Shown: positions 1-10,457 of the stretch, in pieces | Layout of the letters: every line of letters starts with the position of its first letter | How positions within the stretch are numbered: position 1 is the first letter of the stretch | From: Caenorhabditis elegans | Lineage: Eukaryota; Nematoda; Chromadorea; Rhabditida; Rhabditidae | Length of the DNA stretch: 64,000 nt | Direction: 5' to 3' | Assembly: GCF_000002985.6 (NCBI RefSeq) | Contig: NC_003283.11 | Span: 8,308,001-8,372,000, forward strand | Translations under genes and position numbers: made by a program | The notes under the pieces: generated by a model | The model's database searches: none | What the model was told of the DNA's origin: nothing | What the model saw: the letters and a program-made list of their open reading frames with translations, nothing else

Positions 1-2696
1 CATTTTGTTTCTAGCATTTTGTGCAGGTGAGCTAACAAAAGAGATTCCCGTTTTATATTGGTTTTAAATTTGTTCGCATTTTTTTTAGATTTGGTTTGAG
101 TCAAATAAATAGTCTTGGAATTTCTGTGGAAACAGTTTGCTGTTGAAAAGCTTACCTAGAAACTTCCCGGTAATGGCAATTTTCTGTCATCAACTGGGCA
201 ACTTATTTTATTAGGTTTAAATAAGTTGCTCTGTTTTTGCCAGACAGTTGTTTCTTACGGCCCATAATATTGTAGAATTTCACTTTTTATCACTTAATTG
301 AAATGAATTCAATTTAATTTCAGTTAGATGCGCAGAACCGAATACAGAAAAAGAATGCCAATGTATCTTGAACAATATCTGGTTGGATGTCTATCTTCTA
401 ATAGATAATTCTGCAAAAATGGGATCAGTTGGACTTCTCGAGGTGGCTTCTAATGTGAATTCGGTTTTTGGTTTCACACAAATAAGAGTAGGAAGCAATT
501 ATCCTGATAAAAGAGGTGCCCGTGTCTCAGTTCTTACGTACAGTGATTCTCCAACTGTTCACGCAAATTTAAGCGATTTCAAGTCGACAGATGAGTTGAC
601 AAGTATGATATATGCATTGAAGCCAAGTACTTCTTATGATTCAAATCTTCAATCGTAAGTTAGAATTTTGAACTCGGGAAATTATGTTGAATATTAAGAT
701 CTTTGAAACTCGTGAAAAATATGATGAACTACAAAGATATAAATGCACCAAGAAATAACACACAAACTGTTATTATTATCTACGCCGGAGATTATGTGTA
801 AGTTAAGCACAGAAAACTATTTAAAAATGAATTTTAAATTTTAGGGATTATGATGAACCAACTATTGCACAATTTGGAGATCAATTAAAAGCTGATGGCG
901 TGAAAATAATCACAGTTGCTGATATATCAGTGAGTTTCAGATTAATGACAGGAATGTTGTTAATCACTAAGAAACAAATTTAGCATTATCTCTTTAAAAT
1001 ATAAAAACGTATGTATTTTTTGAACAGTGTCGCGCGGAAAAAAAAACGAAAAACAGGTAGTACCAGAAATTATTTAGTAAAAACGAGAGAAGTATTTATG
1101 GCACCGTAAACCCCTTGGGGTACTCTGACGCATTTCTCTGAATACCAATATTCTAAAAATAGACGGTATAAGATTATGATCATCAATGAACTTTCAGGGA
1201 AAATTATGACCATCTAGGATTGGAAGCTTTTCTCAAAAAATCTAGTAAAATGACCGGGGAATCAATTGATATATTTTGGATTCAAATGAAAATTTATTTT
1301 TTTTTCCAAGTCAGAGAGCCGCTTAAATTTGATTTTCGATACATGAAACTTTTTTGGCCAAAAATAAAAAGGCGTCGTGTTTTGGGAAAAACTTGAAATT
1401 TGTTCAAGTTAACCAATTTTGTTCAATTCGTGTTACAGAACACAGACCATCAACATGTTTCAAAACTGAAATGGCTCAAGGAGTTGGCAAGTGAAGGAAA
1501 TGGATTCAATATCAACGATGATTATGTTTCGGAGGAAGTTCAAAAAGCGTTATGCAGTGGTAAGACGTTATAGATAATTTAATATATTTTCTGCATTGAA
1601 ACAACTCAAAAAGGTCAATATAAGATTAAAACCGCTCTTTTCCCCTTCACGGCAAAGTTAACTTATAGTTAAGTCTATCTCCCTCTACCTTCAATGCGAA
1701 TTACGTGTGGTAGCCCTTTAGATATGGTGAAAAGCGTTTTTTGATGTTTATTTGTAAAATTCCACTTTTGGCAAGAAATCTTCAATTTAAAATTTTTTTA
1801 AATTTTCAGCGAACTGCTTCTGTCCTCGTAAATATCATCATTTTATCACTTCAAACAATGAAACAACTCACAAATATGGAACATGTGTACAGTTTAGTAT
1901 TGAACAATTAAGCTGGACAAAAGCGAAATTCTTCTGTCAGAACTTACACAAACAGGGTTACCTGGCTACCGAGTATACTGATGAGAAGCATTTGTTTAAC
2001 GAGAGTGAGTTTGAGATATTTCTTTTATTTTAGTTTCTCCCTCATCCCAGCGGGAATATTATCATGTTTTCTTCTCTACCATGCTCTTTGAAAACCTAGC
2101 ATCAAGCGTGTGAAAATTTGAAGCAATAATGTGTGGGGTTGTCAAGAGATTTTTTTTTTCTGTCAAAAATTACTGTACTGGATGGTTTATTTGTCCATTT
2201 TTTTCAATACGCCTTTCAACCAGGAAGTTGTAATTTTTTTCCAAAAAAAAACAGACCCAGCAAAAATGATAACTGTCAAAATAGCTTTAATTGTGTTAAA
2301 ATTCATCGAAATAAACATTTTACGTTGGCAAATCAACCTACAACCAATTTGGATTTCAATAATCAGTTCCTAACCTTGAAAAAACCTTGAACAAATAAAC
2401 TTTCAGAATACTTCGAAGCTCTTTCTTCTCAACCAAAGCCATTCAAATACCATATAGGATTACACTATGTAAATGGTGGATACTTCTGGGAACAAGCCAT
2501 TGGTATTCCATTAATTCCCGTTTCAACTCCACTTTACCCACTCGATAATGTACCTTCTACAACTCAACAGTGTGTTAGAAACATAGGAACACTTGACTCT
2601 GAAGATCTCAAATGGGACAATGAAAACTGCTTTAATGATGTTAGTCCTTTGATGTGTGAGGTTCCTGCATGTGATACTGAGAATTATTGCCCATAA
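1..2696 (+). CDS. Secreted vWA plus C-type-lectin-domain protein (clec family), 5' end outside window
   Basis: Spliced model: exons 1-26 (partial), 324-654, 699-797, 845-929, 1439-1559, 1810-2004, 2407-2696. The first fragment reads ILFLAFCAG, the end of a signal peptide, so the start codon is just upstream of the window. Exons 2-5 encode a von Willebrand factor A domain; the segment DVYLLIDNSAKM resembles a MIDAS strand but with DNSAK in place of canonical DxSxS, so metal binding is doubtful. Exons 6-7 encode a C-type-lectin domain (cysteines in CFCPRKYH, WTKAKFFC, CVRNIG, CFNDVSPLMCEVPAC). The stop is TAA at 2694-2696. All junctions keep frame; the acceptor of exon 3 is TTAAG, weaker than the usual TTTTCAG. 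vWA+CTLD is a large nematode-expanded secreted family, many members linked to intestine or pathogen response; a role here is inference. I do not recognise the exact clec number. Confidence 0.85.
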
Positions 2697-3520
2697 GTAG
2701 CCCCTGTTGCATTTATTTGTTAACATTAACCGAATACAAATAAGTTTATAAAAAGTGTATTTTATGTTTTAACATATTGCAAAGTTTGAAATTCCGTATT
2801 CACTGCAATTTGTGATAGTCCCAATGTTGGCAAAAGCGCGGTAATCCCACTGAGGAGAAGGGTATGAGTCTCCAAAAAGAGTTGTTTTTATTTTAAACGG
2901 ATAATTTTTTCTGTGGAATCTTAAGTTGGAACATGATAGAGGTTATATATATCATTCATTCACGTCTTCAAGGCAAAACATATAAGGGGAAAGCATATAC
3001 AAATAATCACAGGGAAGAATTGGTGGATGATAAAATGATCCCATAAACCATTACTAGTTTGAGAGATCAAGTTGGGGGAATGAGAATATTAAGGGGGAAA
3101 GAATTTAACCGGGAAGCAAACATAGAGCGATTTAATTTTTCCGGGATTTGCTTTGCTAGGCGGTTCCAGGTGGCGAGGTTGACTCTGAGGAATCCTTTGT
3201 TTGTTTCGCCAACAGATCTGAGCTGCTGAATTTTTTGTAAAATATATTTTGACGCATGTCTCAAGGTTGTTTATTACTTCTTTATTATCTACTTTTTGAC
3301 AATCTTAAGATTAAAAACTTTATACTTATTAAATATCCATTGATTGATCGACGTTAACTTCAATAGTTCAACTGTTCAAAAATCCTTTTCTGATTGAATA
3401 ATTGGTTTTGCAAAATGACACGAAAACTGATTAACATACAAACAATAGATGAATTTGAACATCTGTTGTCAAAAGAATTCCATAAAAGCCGAGGCATATC
3501 AGTAGGTTTATTGCATAACC
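2697..3520. other. Intergenic, no gene seen
   Basis: About 0.8 kb between the lectin gene and the next secreted-protein gene. It includes a short minus-strand ORF (3067-3264) with no recognisable motif or splice signals. The final part directly upstream of the ATG at 3521 is presumably the promoter of the next gene. Confidence 0.5.
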
Positions 3521-4019
3521 ATGAAATTCATCTTGAACATCCTTCTTGTTGCTGGTCTTCTCGCACTTTGTGATGCTGCTTGTGAAGGTAACTTTGCACT
3601 AAAAATTGCAATATATAATTTTGTTTAAATAATTTGATTTAGTCTGCGGATGTGAGACAGCTCCACCACTCTTCACTGGCAATTTTTTCAACACTGTTAT
3701 CAAACCAGAAAACACTGCAGAGGACCGAAAAATGGTAACTGCAACTACACCAGAAGTCAAGGGATGTCAAGTTTCCGTTGAATGCAAATTTTCGGAAGTT
3801 CCTGATTTGGAAGAATATCGCATGATTTACGTTATCGAAGGTCAAGAAGTGAGTTGTTTAAAATTATTTATTGATAAGGTTGACATTGTTTTGTAGACTC
3901 CATACAGTTCCAATCTTAATGACGTGACCTGTGTTGGATCAAAATGGATGGTTGAGAACAACGAAGTTACTTCTGTCGGCTGCTACGGAGTCGGACCTTT
4001 TATGCCCCCTGGCTTCTAA
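3521..4019 (+). CDS. Small secreted cysteine-rich protein (DUF281-like domain)
   Basis: Three exons: 3521-3587, 3643-3848, 3897-4019, giving about 131 residues. The ATG is chosen because it opens a clear signal peptide (MKFILNILLVAGLLALCDAA). The mature part has a C-G-C start, a GCQVSVECKF pair, and ends CVGSKWMVENNEVTSVGCYG. The pattern C-x(4)-W-x(7)-GC near the C-terminus resembles the nematode DUF281 family, and the same pattern closes the mucin-like gene at 19.6-23.1 kb. Both introns are about 50 bp. The family has no known biochemical activity, so function is unknown; secretion is the only firm inference. An AATAAA lies about 50 bp past the stop. The gene is the nearest one on the left of the foldback element. 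Confidence 0.8.
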
Positions 4020-4068
4020 TATATCGTTAGATGTCGTCAAACTAATTTCTCAAAACATGTGTATTTGG

Positions 4069-4074
4069 AATAAA
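4069..4074 (+). terminator. Polyadenylation signal AATAAA
   Basis: Canonical AATAAA 50 bp after the stop of the small secreted protein gene. Confidence 0.6.
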
Positions 4075-5155
4075 GTTTTAAATATTGATAGTTGAAAGTT
4101 TTTAGAGTTTTATTAGACGGAAAGTTTAGCACACAATCTCAATAGTAAAATCTGAAGATGGCAACATATAAGAGATCGGTCTAAAAAATATAACGGATAT
4201 GAACACAGAAAAATGCCATACTCCAATCCCAACAGTGCAAACTCAAAAAATGACTAGTTTCATGAATTGTTACTTTTCTGAATATTTATTGAACGTTCAT
4301 GAAGTTGTAAAAAAATGATTCTTACAACTAGAAAATTAAAAAAAAATAAGGCCTCGAAGGTTTTTCGTGTCTTTTTTGGGCAAACGCTTTTTGTTATTTG
4401 TATTGTTTTTTTATTTAAAAAAAAGTGTGTATTCCATATTCAACGTTTGAAGAAGTGTGAACTTCTACCACTTGGTTGACGTTGCGATAAAAAGTCTACG
4501 AAGGATGTTCTGATTAATAAAAATCATTTTAAATGCTTCGAAGTAGTTTCAGGAAATATCATGGGTTCTGTCGGCGTATTGCTTTGGACTAGAAAAAAAG
4601 GTACAGGTGGAATTGTGAACGATGCTCTGAAAGTTGTGAACAACTTTCGAGAATCATAAAATATGAGATGTTCTCATCCGTATAAGTTTCCTATTTAAAA
4701 CTTGTGAAAATACATACGGACTTATCATGATGTTATATCGGTTTATAATTTTTTATTCATTCTTTACATTATTAACACGCGGAATGCTTGTTATTCGTTC
4801 GAAAACTGGGATTTTAAAAGGTTTTGTTTTTTTTTTGATGATTTTGATAGCATCTACTAGAACAAATAATGCATTATGGTACCCAAATATTTCCAAAAAA
4901 CACAGTCCTCTTGGGAGTTTGTGCTTTCGTATCTACTCGTGAAAATTGTTCCCTATAGACCGAGTTAGGTTCCTTCAGGCGAGCGGTGCCTTCACCCGCC
5001 TCTTGTGTCAATTTATGTATGTTAAAACTTCAACACATGTACACCTTTTTGCTTATTTTTTTAAGTTAGCATTCAAGCAGTTCTAAAAAAAAGAAAAACA
5101 CTAGAAATTAAAAAAAAATTGCAGAACGGCGGTTTATGGCAGGAGAGGCGCCGTG
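4075..5155. other. Intergenic, no gene seen
   Basis: About 1.1 kb of AT-rich sequence before the foldback element. A 71-codon ORF (4727-4942) is hydrophobic but has no signal for a real gene. No repeat structure noticed until the target duplication at 5156. Confidence 0.5.
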
Positions 5156-5164
5156 CCTTATTTC
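5156..5164. repeat. Target-site duplication CCTTATTTC (left copy)
   Basis: Identical 9-mer at 9806-9814 on the other side of the foldback element. Confidence 0.8.
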
Positions 5165-6088
5165 GCCCAACTCTCCCTAGGGGCAACAAAAAAGGGGGCA
5201 ACATTTGAACTCTCCCTGGGGGCAACAAATTAGGGGGCAACATTTTTAATAAGTATATTCAACGGCGAACAAGTTTTTATTTTCCAACCTTTTGATAATT
5301 TAATAAAAAATTCGTCCAAATTTGAAGACAAATTTTAAAATTTCGACAATTAAAACAAATTTTGCAAAGAATTTTTGACCAACCTAATATAATGTGAACT
5401 GAAAAATCTTATCACATCGTGGGAAATTTCTTATTTAGTCAAATGCTCAAATGGTAAATCAATTCAAAGGGTTCAACTATGCTTAGAATTCTTCGAGCCT
5501 GTTACATTCCCAAATCTCTTATTATGGTGCATCTAACCGACTTACTTCTATTTTTTCCAAATACGAATTTTGAATAATTTGCTCATTAAGTTTTCACTGA
5601 CTTAAATAGTCATTAAAGTCTCTTTAAATATTGCTCTACTGATTTGGGATCTCATATGGCTTTCACGTTACGATTTGATTCTTCAGCTTCAAAGTATCAT
5701 ATACAAAAACTTTTCACTTAATAATTTTTCCCTAAGTTTTTTCAAAAGATGTTTAGTTTTGGGAAAAATTATCATTATGATAAGTTCAACAAGATTTGAC
5801 GTTCAAGTTTAATTTTCTGCCAAACAATCATAAGCAATGTGTTTGATTGTGCATGTAGATGACTTATTTCAAAAGATTATATCTTTGTTGACGTTTGAAA
5901 TAACAAATTGTTGTCAACTAAAAAGTTGTTGACAATAGTTGTTAGTTGGTACCTTTTAGTGATCTTTAGTGACTGCGGAGATGTGAGCTACCAAATATGA
6001 TCTAAAATTCTAGATCTGTGCTCAACGATATCTCAGTTCTTGATAAAAGTGAAAAAATGCTTCAACTATGAAAATGTGTATTGTTTTG
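5165..6088 (+). repeat. Left inverted arm of the foldback element
   Basis: Pairs as reverse complement with about 8784-9805. It begins with CTCCCTAGGGGCAAC modules and ends near ATGTGTATTGTTTTG. Differences seen between arms are a few substitutions, small indels, and the extra terminal module in the right arm. Confidence 0.85.
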
Positions 6089-6151
6089 CACGACCTTCTT
6101 AGACATCAAAAAGTAACATGTTATTGAAAATTCTGATTTTTCAGCAAAAAA

Positions 6152-7048
6152 TAGTCAATGATCTGAGGTAGTCAATGAGCAAAGGTAGTCAATGAGCAAA
6201 AGGTAGTCAATGATCTAAGGTAGTCAATGAGCCGAAAAGTAGTCAATGATCTAAGGTAGTCAATGAGCAAAAGGTAGTCAATGATCTAAGGTAGTCAATG
6301 ATCTAAGGTAGTCAATGAGCAAAAGGTAGTCAATGATCTAAGGTAGTCAATGAGCAAAAGGTAGTCAATGAGCAAAGGTAGTCAATGAGCAAAGGTAGTC
6401 AATGATCTAAGGTAGTCAATGAGCAGAAGGTAGTCAATGAGCAAAGGTAGTCAATGAGCAAAAGGTAGTCAATGATCTAAGGTAGTCAATGAGCAAAAGG
6501 TAGTCAATGATCTAAGGTAGTCAATGAGCAGAAGGTAGTCAATGAGCAAAGGTAGTCAATGAGCAAAGGTAGTCAATGAGCAAAGGTAGTCAATGAGCAA
6601 AGGTAGTCAATGATCTAAGGTAGTCAATGATCTAAGGTAGTCAATGAGCAAAAGGTAGACAATGATCTAAGGTAGTCAATGAGCAAAAGGTAGTCAATGA
6701 GCAAAGGTAGTCAATGAGCAAAAGGTAGTCAATGATCTAAGGTAGTCAATGAGCAAAAGGTAGTCAATGAGCAAAGGTAGTCAATGAGCAAAAGGTAGTC
6801 AATGATCTAAGGTAGTCAATGAGCAAAAGGTAGTCAATGATCTAAGGTAGTCAATGAGCAAAAGGTAGTCAATGAGCAAAGGTAGTCAATGAGCAAAAGG
6901 TAGTCAATGATCTAAGGTAGTCAATGAGCAAAAGGTAGTCAATGAGCAAAGGTAGTCAATGAGCAAAGGTAGTCAATGATCTAAGGTAGTCAATGAGCAA
7001 AGGTAGTCAATGAGCAAAGGTAGTCAATGAGCAAAGGTAGTCAATGAT
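6152..7048 (+). repeat. Minisatellite of ~17-bp units AAGGTAGTCAATGAGC / AAGGTAGTCAATGATCT
   Basis: About 50 tandem units around the invariant core GGTAGTCAATGA. Units come in two main forms, one continuing GCAAA(A) and the other TCTAA, in an irregular order. A single unit near 6656 has GTAGACAAT. The array lies inside the foldback element just within its left arm and has no coding potential. Confidence 0.95.
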
Positions 7049-7696
7049 GTTTGCCGGAGCATTGCCATCATAATAAGTTTGGGCGAATCTATCAAAAAGT
7101 TTATGGCTACAAAAATGATAACCAATTATTTCTACACCAGCCGATGACCGCGCCTCCGGCGCGGCCAACGACTGGCGGAGTTTAAAATGTATAACACATA
7201 GATGTCCTTTTAATCATTCAAAAATGTATCATTAAAAAATTTGAAACTTCATCGATTAAATCGCATTTTCTTCTTCCATGGTATTCGATTCAGAAAATTC
7301 AAAGAGACAGTTAGAATGTTCTGATTTTTCTACACTCAAAATTATAAAACTGCGTTGCGTGTACGCCAAAATAGTCCCCGCCTTTTTCTCGTTCACTCAA
7401 GGGGAAAAGGCAAAAAGCGGTACCCCAGGTAATATCAGCCGCCGACATCATTCGAGGTCCGCGCACCACACTATTTTTCTCACTGTTGGCGTGGCGAGCT
7501 GTCCCCCTCCCCCGAAAAAATTCCACAGAGTTACAGTTTTTTCAATAAGTTAATAACTTTCCTTAACTGGAGAAGTCTGAATAATTAACTACTAATAGTA
7601 AGTTCTTTGAATATAGATGTGAGGAAACAAATAAAAACTCCTACAGTTATAGGAGGTTGTAGAGCATTTCAGAACTTTTTTGAATTTTCCAGATGA

Positions 7697-7734
7697 TTCT
7701 AGAACATTCTAGAATTTTCTTGAAACTTCCAGAA
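7697..7734. promoter_or_regulatory. Heat-shock-element array, 8 contiguous perfect pentamers
   Basis: TTC and GAA triplets alternate every 5 bp: TTC at 7697, 7707, 7717, 7727 and GAA at 7702, 7712, 7722, 7732. This is four times nTTCnnGAAn; three pentamers make a functional HSF-binding site in known systems. Weaker pentamers in the same register reach back to 7672. The array lies in the core of the foldback element. Binding by HSF-1 is predicted from the motif, not shown. Confidence 0.75.
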
Positions 7735-7775
7735 GGTGCTGAAACAAAAAATTGATTCCAGAACCAAAATTTGAA

Positions 7776-8326
7776 TTTCCCGCCAAATGTTTTCCTCAGA
7801 AAATTTGAATTTCACGTCAAAATCTTTTTTTCAGAAAATTTGAATTTCCCGCCAAAATTTTTCTTGGAAATTTGAATTACCGCCAAAATTTCTTTTCTCA
7901 TAAATTTTGAAGTTCCCGCCCATATTTTTAAGGGTCCCACCACGATGGGTCTCGCCAGTTCCAGGTGGTACTTAAGCTAACAAAAAGTTTCTCAGAAAAT
8001 TTGAATTTCCCGCCAAAAATGTTTTCTCAGAAATTTTGAGTTTTCGGCCAAAATTTATGGGTCTCACCACGAATATTCCAGATTTTTTTTCGAATTTTCC
8101 AGAAGGTTCTGGAACTTTCCAGAAGGTTCTGGAACTTTCCAGAAAGTTCTGGAACATTCCAGAATTTTCTCGAATTTTCCAGAAAGTTCTAGAACATTAT
8201 AGAATTTTCTGGAATTTTCCAGATGATTCCAAAACCAAAATTGAAATTCCCGCCAAAATCTTTTTCTCAGAAAATTTGAATTTCCCGCCAAAATGTTTTC
8301 ACTGAAAATTTGAATTTCCCGCCAAA
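7776..8326 (+). promoter_or_regulatory. Cluster of E2F/DP-type sites TTTCCCGCCAAA
   Basis: Perfect TTTCCCGCCAAA occurs at 7776-7787, 7845-7856, 8006-8017, 8281-8292 and 8315-8326, with near matches at about 7873, 7908 and 8246. The motif matches the E2F consensus (TTTSSCGC). Sites flank and interleave the two heat-shock-element arrays. They are part of a dispersed repeat beginning GAAAATTTGAATTTCCC. Occupancy by EFL-1/DPL-1 is untested. Confidence 0.55.
8092..8219. promoter_or_regulatory. Heat-shock-element array, 25 of 26 contiguous pentamers match
   Basis: From GAA at 8092 to TTC at 8217, GAA and TTC triplets alternate exactly every 5 bp (for example TTCCAGAAGGTTCTGGAA). The only deviation is TTA at 8197. 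A canonical HSE needs three units. The repetition comes from a degenerate 10-bp repeat, but the spacing never slips over about 130 bp. HSEs carried by Helitron repeats have been reported to recruit HSF-1 in Caenorhabditis; this array is a strong candidate of that type. Confidence 0.8.
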
Positions 8327-8331
8327 AATGT

Positions 8332-8586
8332 GGGTCTCACCGCGAAGGGTCTCACCACGATGGGTCTCACCACGAAGGGTCTCACCACGATGGGTCTCAC
8401 CACGATGGGTCTCACCACGAAGGGTCTCACCACGATGGGTCTCACCGCGAAGGGTCTCACCACGATGGGTCTCACCACGAAGGGTCTCACCACGATGGGT
8501 CTCACCACGATGGGTCTCACCACGAAGGGTCTCACCACGATGGGTCTCACCACGAAGGGTCTCACCACGATGGGTCTCACCACGAA
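8332..8586 (+). repeat. 15-bp minisatellite GGGTCTCACCACGAT / GGGTCTCACCACGAA
   Basis: About 17 tandem units alternating ACGATG and ACGAAG, with two units having CCGCGAAG. Because the unit is a multiple of three, all frames stay open and yield spurious MGLTTKGLTT-type ORFs on both strands. A lone related unit sits at 7931-7950. The array lies inside the foldback element. Confidence 0.95.
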
Positions 8587-8783
8587 GGTGACAGGCCCCG
8601 CCCACAACTCTCACTGACTTTGGGTGTGACGTCACAGACTACAAAGACTACATAGACTACAAACTATGGACAGACGAACCGTATTTTTTATATATAAGTA
8701 ATGATCTTTTCGTAGTTGGTCATTTTATACTATGACAACAGAGATATCGCTCCTACAAAAAAAAACTACAACTTCGTCAAGCT

Positions 8784-9805
8784 CAAAACAATACACATTT
8801 TCATAGTTGAAGCATCTTTTCACTTTTATCAAGAACTGAGATATCGTTGAGCACAGATCTAGAATTTTAGATCATATTTGGTAGCTCACATCTCCGCAGT
8901 CACTAAAGATCACTAAAAGGTACCAACTAACAACTATTGTCAACAACTTTTTAGTTGACAACAATTTGTTATTTCAAACGTCAACAAAGATATAATCTTT
9001 TGAAATAAGTCATCTACATGCACAATCAAACACATTGCTTATGATTGTTTGGCAGAAAATTAAACTTGAACGTCAAATCTTGTTGAACTTATCATAATGA
9101 TAATTTTTCCCAAAACTAAACATCTTTTGAAAAAACTTAGGGAAAAATTATTAAGTGAAAAGTTTTTGTATATGATACTTTGAAGCTGAAGAATCAAATC
9201 GTAACGTGAAAGCCATATGAGATCCCAAATCAGTAGAGCAATATTTAAAGAGACTTTAATGACTATTTAAGTCAGTAAAAAGTAAACTTAATGAGCAAAT
9301 TATTCAAAATTCGTATTTGGAAAAAATAGAAGTAAGTCGGTTAGATGCACCATAATAAGAGATTTGGGAATGTAACAGGCTCGAAGAATTCTAAGCATAG
9401 TTGTACCCTTTGAATTGATTTACCATTTGAGCATATGACTAAATAAGAAATTTCCCACGATGTGATAAGATTTTTCAGTTCACATTATATTAGGTTGGTC
9501 AAAAATTCTTTGCAAAATTTGTTTTAATTGTCGAAATTTTAAAATTTGTCTTCAAATTTGGACGAATTTTTTATTAAATTATCAAAAGGTTGGAAAATAA
9601 AAACTTGTTCGCCGTTGAATATACTTATTAAAAATGTTGCCCCCTAATTTGTTGCCCCCAGGGAGAGTTCAAATGTTGCCCCCTATTATGTTGCCCCCTT
9701 TTTTGCTGCCCCCTACATTTAGGAAAATGTTGCCCCCTAATTTGTTGCCCCCAGGGAGAGTTCAAATGTTGCCCCCTTTTTTGTTGCCCCTAGGGAGAGT
9801 TGGCC
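8784..9805 (-). repeat. Right inverted arm of the foldback element
   Basis: Reverse complement of 5165-6088. The stretch 9634-9800 has one more round of the GTTGCCCCCTA / CAGGGAGAGTTCAAATG modules than the left tip, so the terminus itself is a small tandem array that changes copy number. Confidence 0.85.
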
Positions 9806-9814
9806 CCTTATTTC
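9806..9814. repeat. Target-site duplication CCTTATTTC (right copy)
   Basis: Identical to 5156-5164; together they delimit a 4641-bp insertion. Confidence 0.8.
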
Positions 9815-10457
9815 CATACAAGCTCTTCTTATCGCATAATATTTGTTTGCATTATTTTTTTGAAGAATCAACTATACAGCTGGGTTGGGTAAAAGGGTTG
9901 GGTAAAAACTGCTAACGTGGAATTTGTTGAAATGTGGCCGAGGAGTTCCTGTTTTTGCTGCTTATAAATGTTTTTGGTTTTTTTTTGGGAAAACGTTTTA
10001 TGAAAAGTTCGTTTTATGAAAAGTTGGGTGGTTCGAAAATAATCACTGCCGGTAAAAATTTTTTCGGTAATATTTTTCAGTGTAACTTTAAATAATTTTT
10101 GTGAAATTTTTCATGAAATATTTATATTCTATTTATCTGCCTTGACTTGGATTTGGAGTTTCAGATAGTTGATCATATTTTCTCAAGAACATTAAATGTA
10201 TGTTTTTGTGAATTATGCAAAGTAAAAGAAATGCGAAACTCAAAAATAGCAACAACACAAAACGTGATTGAAAATGGGGGATTTAATGTCACAGTACGAC
10301 GAAGCATCTACAGCAACAATCGATGATTGCAAAAATGCAATAAACACGCGCAATGCTTCTATAAAACAAACCCCTGTTCAAAGAAATTTATTGCAAACTT
10401 CCCTTATAAAAGAATCACTGGAAGACCCGAAGTAGTACCAAAGTATTCAAATTCACA
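9815..10457. other. Intergenic, promoter side of the next gene
   Basis: About 0.64 kb between the foldback element and the C-type-lectin-like gene. No repeat or gene seen. Confidence 0.5.

Larger units (their letters stand above)
5165..9805. mobile_element. 4.64-kb foldback (FB/MULE-like) non-autonomous transposable element
   Basis: Termini are GCCCAACTCTCCCTAGGGGC at the left and, reverse-complemented, GGCCAACTCTCCCTAGGGGC at the right. A perfect 9-bp duplication CCTTATTTC lies immediately outside (5156-5164 and 9806-9814). The inverted arms are about 5165-6088 and 8784-9805, nearly identical by eye over ~0.9 kb. The right arm tip carries an extra ~95-bp module of GGGGGCAAC-type repeats. 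The interior is two minisatellites plus a core with heat-shock-element and E2F-type motifs. I see no transposase. Nine-bp duplications and long inverted arms with internal tandem repeats are typical of Drosophila foldback elements and Mutator-like elements; assignment to that class is inference. The core also resembles the HSE-bearing Helitron sequences described in Caenorhabditis, so a composite origin is possible. Confidence 0.85.

Noticed and set aside
6152-7048. Possible CRISPR-like array
   Set aside because: Units are contiguous 17-mers with no unique spacers, in a eukaryotic genome; it is a minisatellite.
7278-7553. ORFs on both strands in the foldback interior
   Set aside because: No homology, no splice or promoter context; overlapping antisense frames of similar length suggest chance.
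8267-8635. Several overlapping ORFs on both strands encoding RGETHRGETL, VRPIVVRPFV or MGLTTKGLTT repeats
   Set aside because: All are readings of the 15-bp minisatellite inside the foldback element; no gene signals.
9634-9915. ORF with MLPPNLLPPG repeats
   Set aside because: Translation of the GTTGCCCCCTA modules at the foldback terminus.
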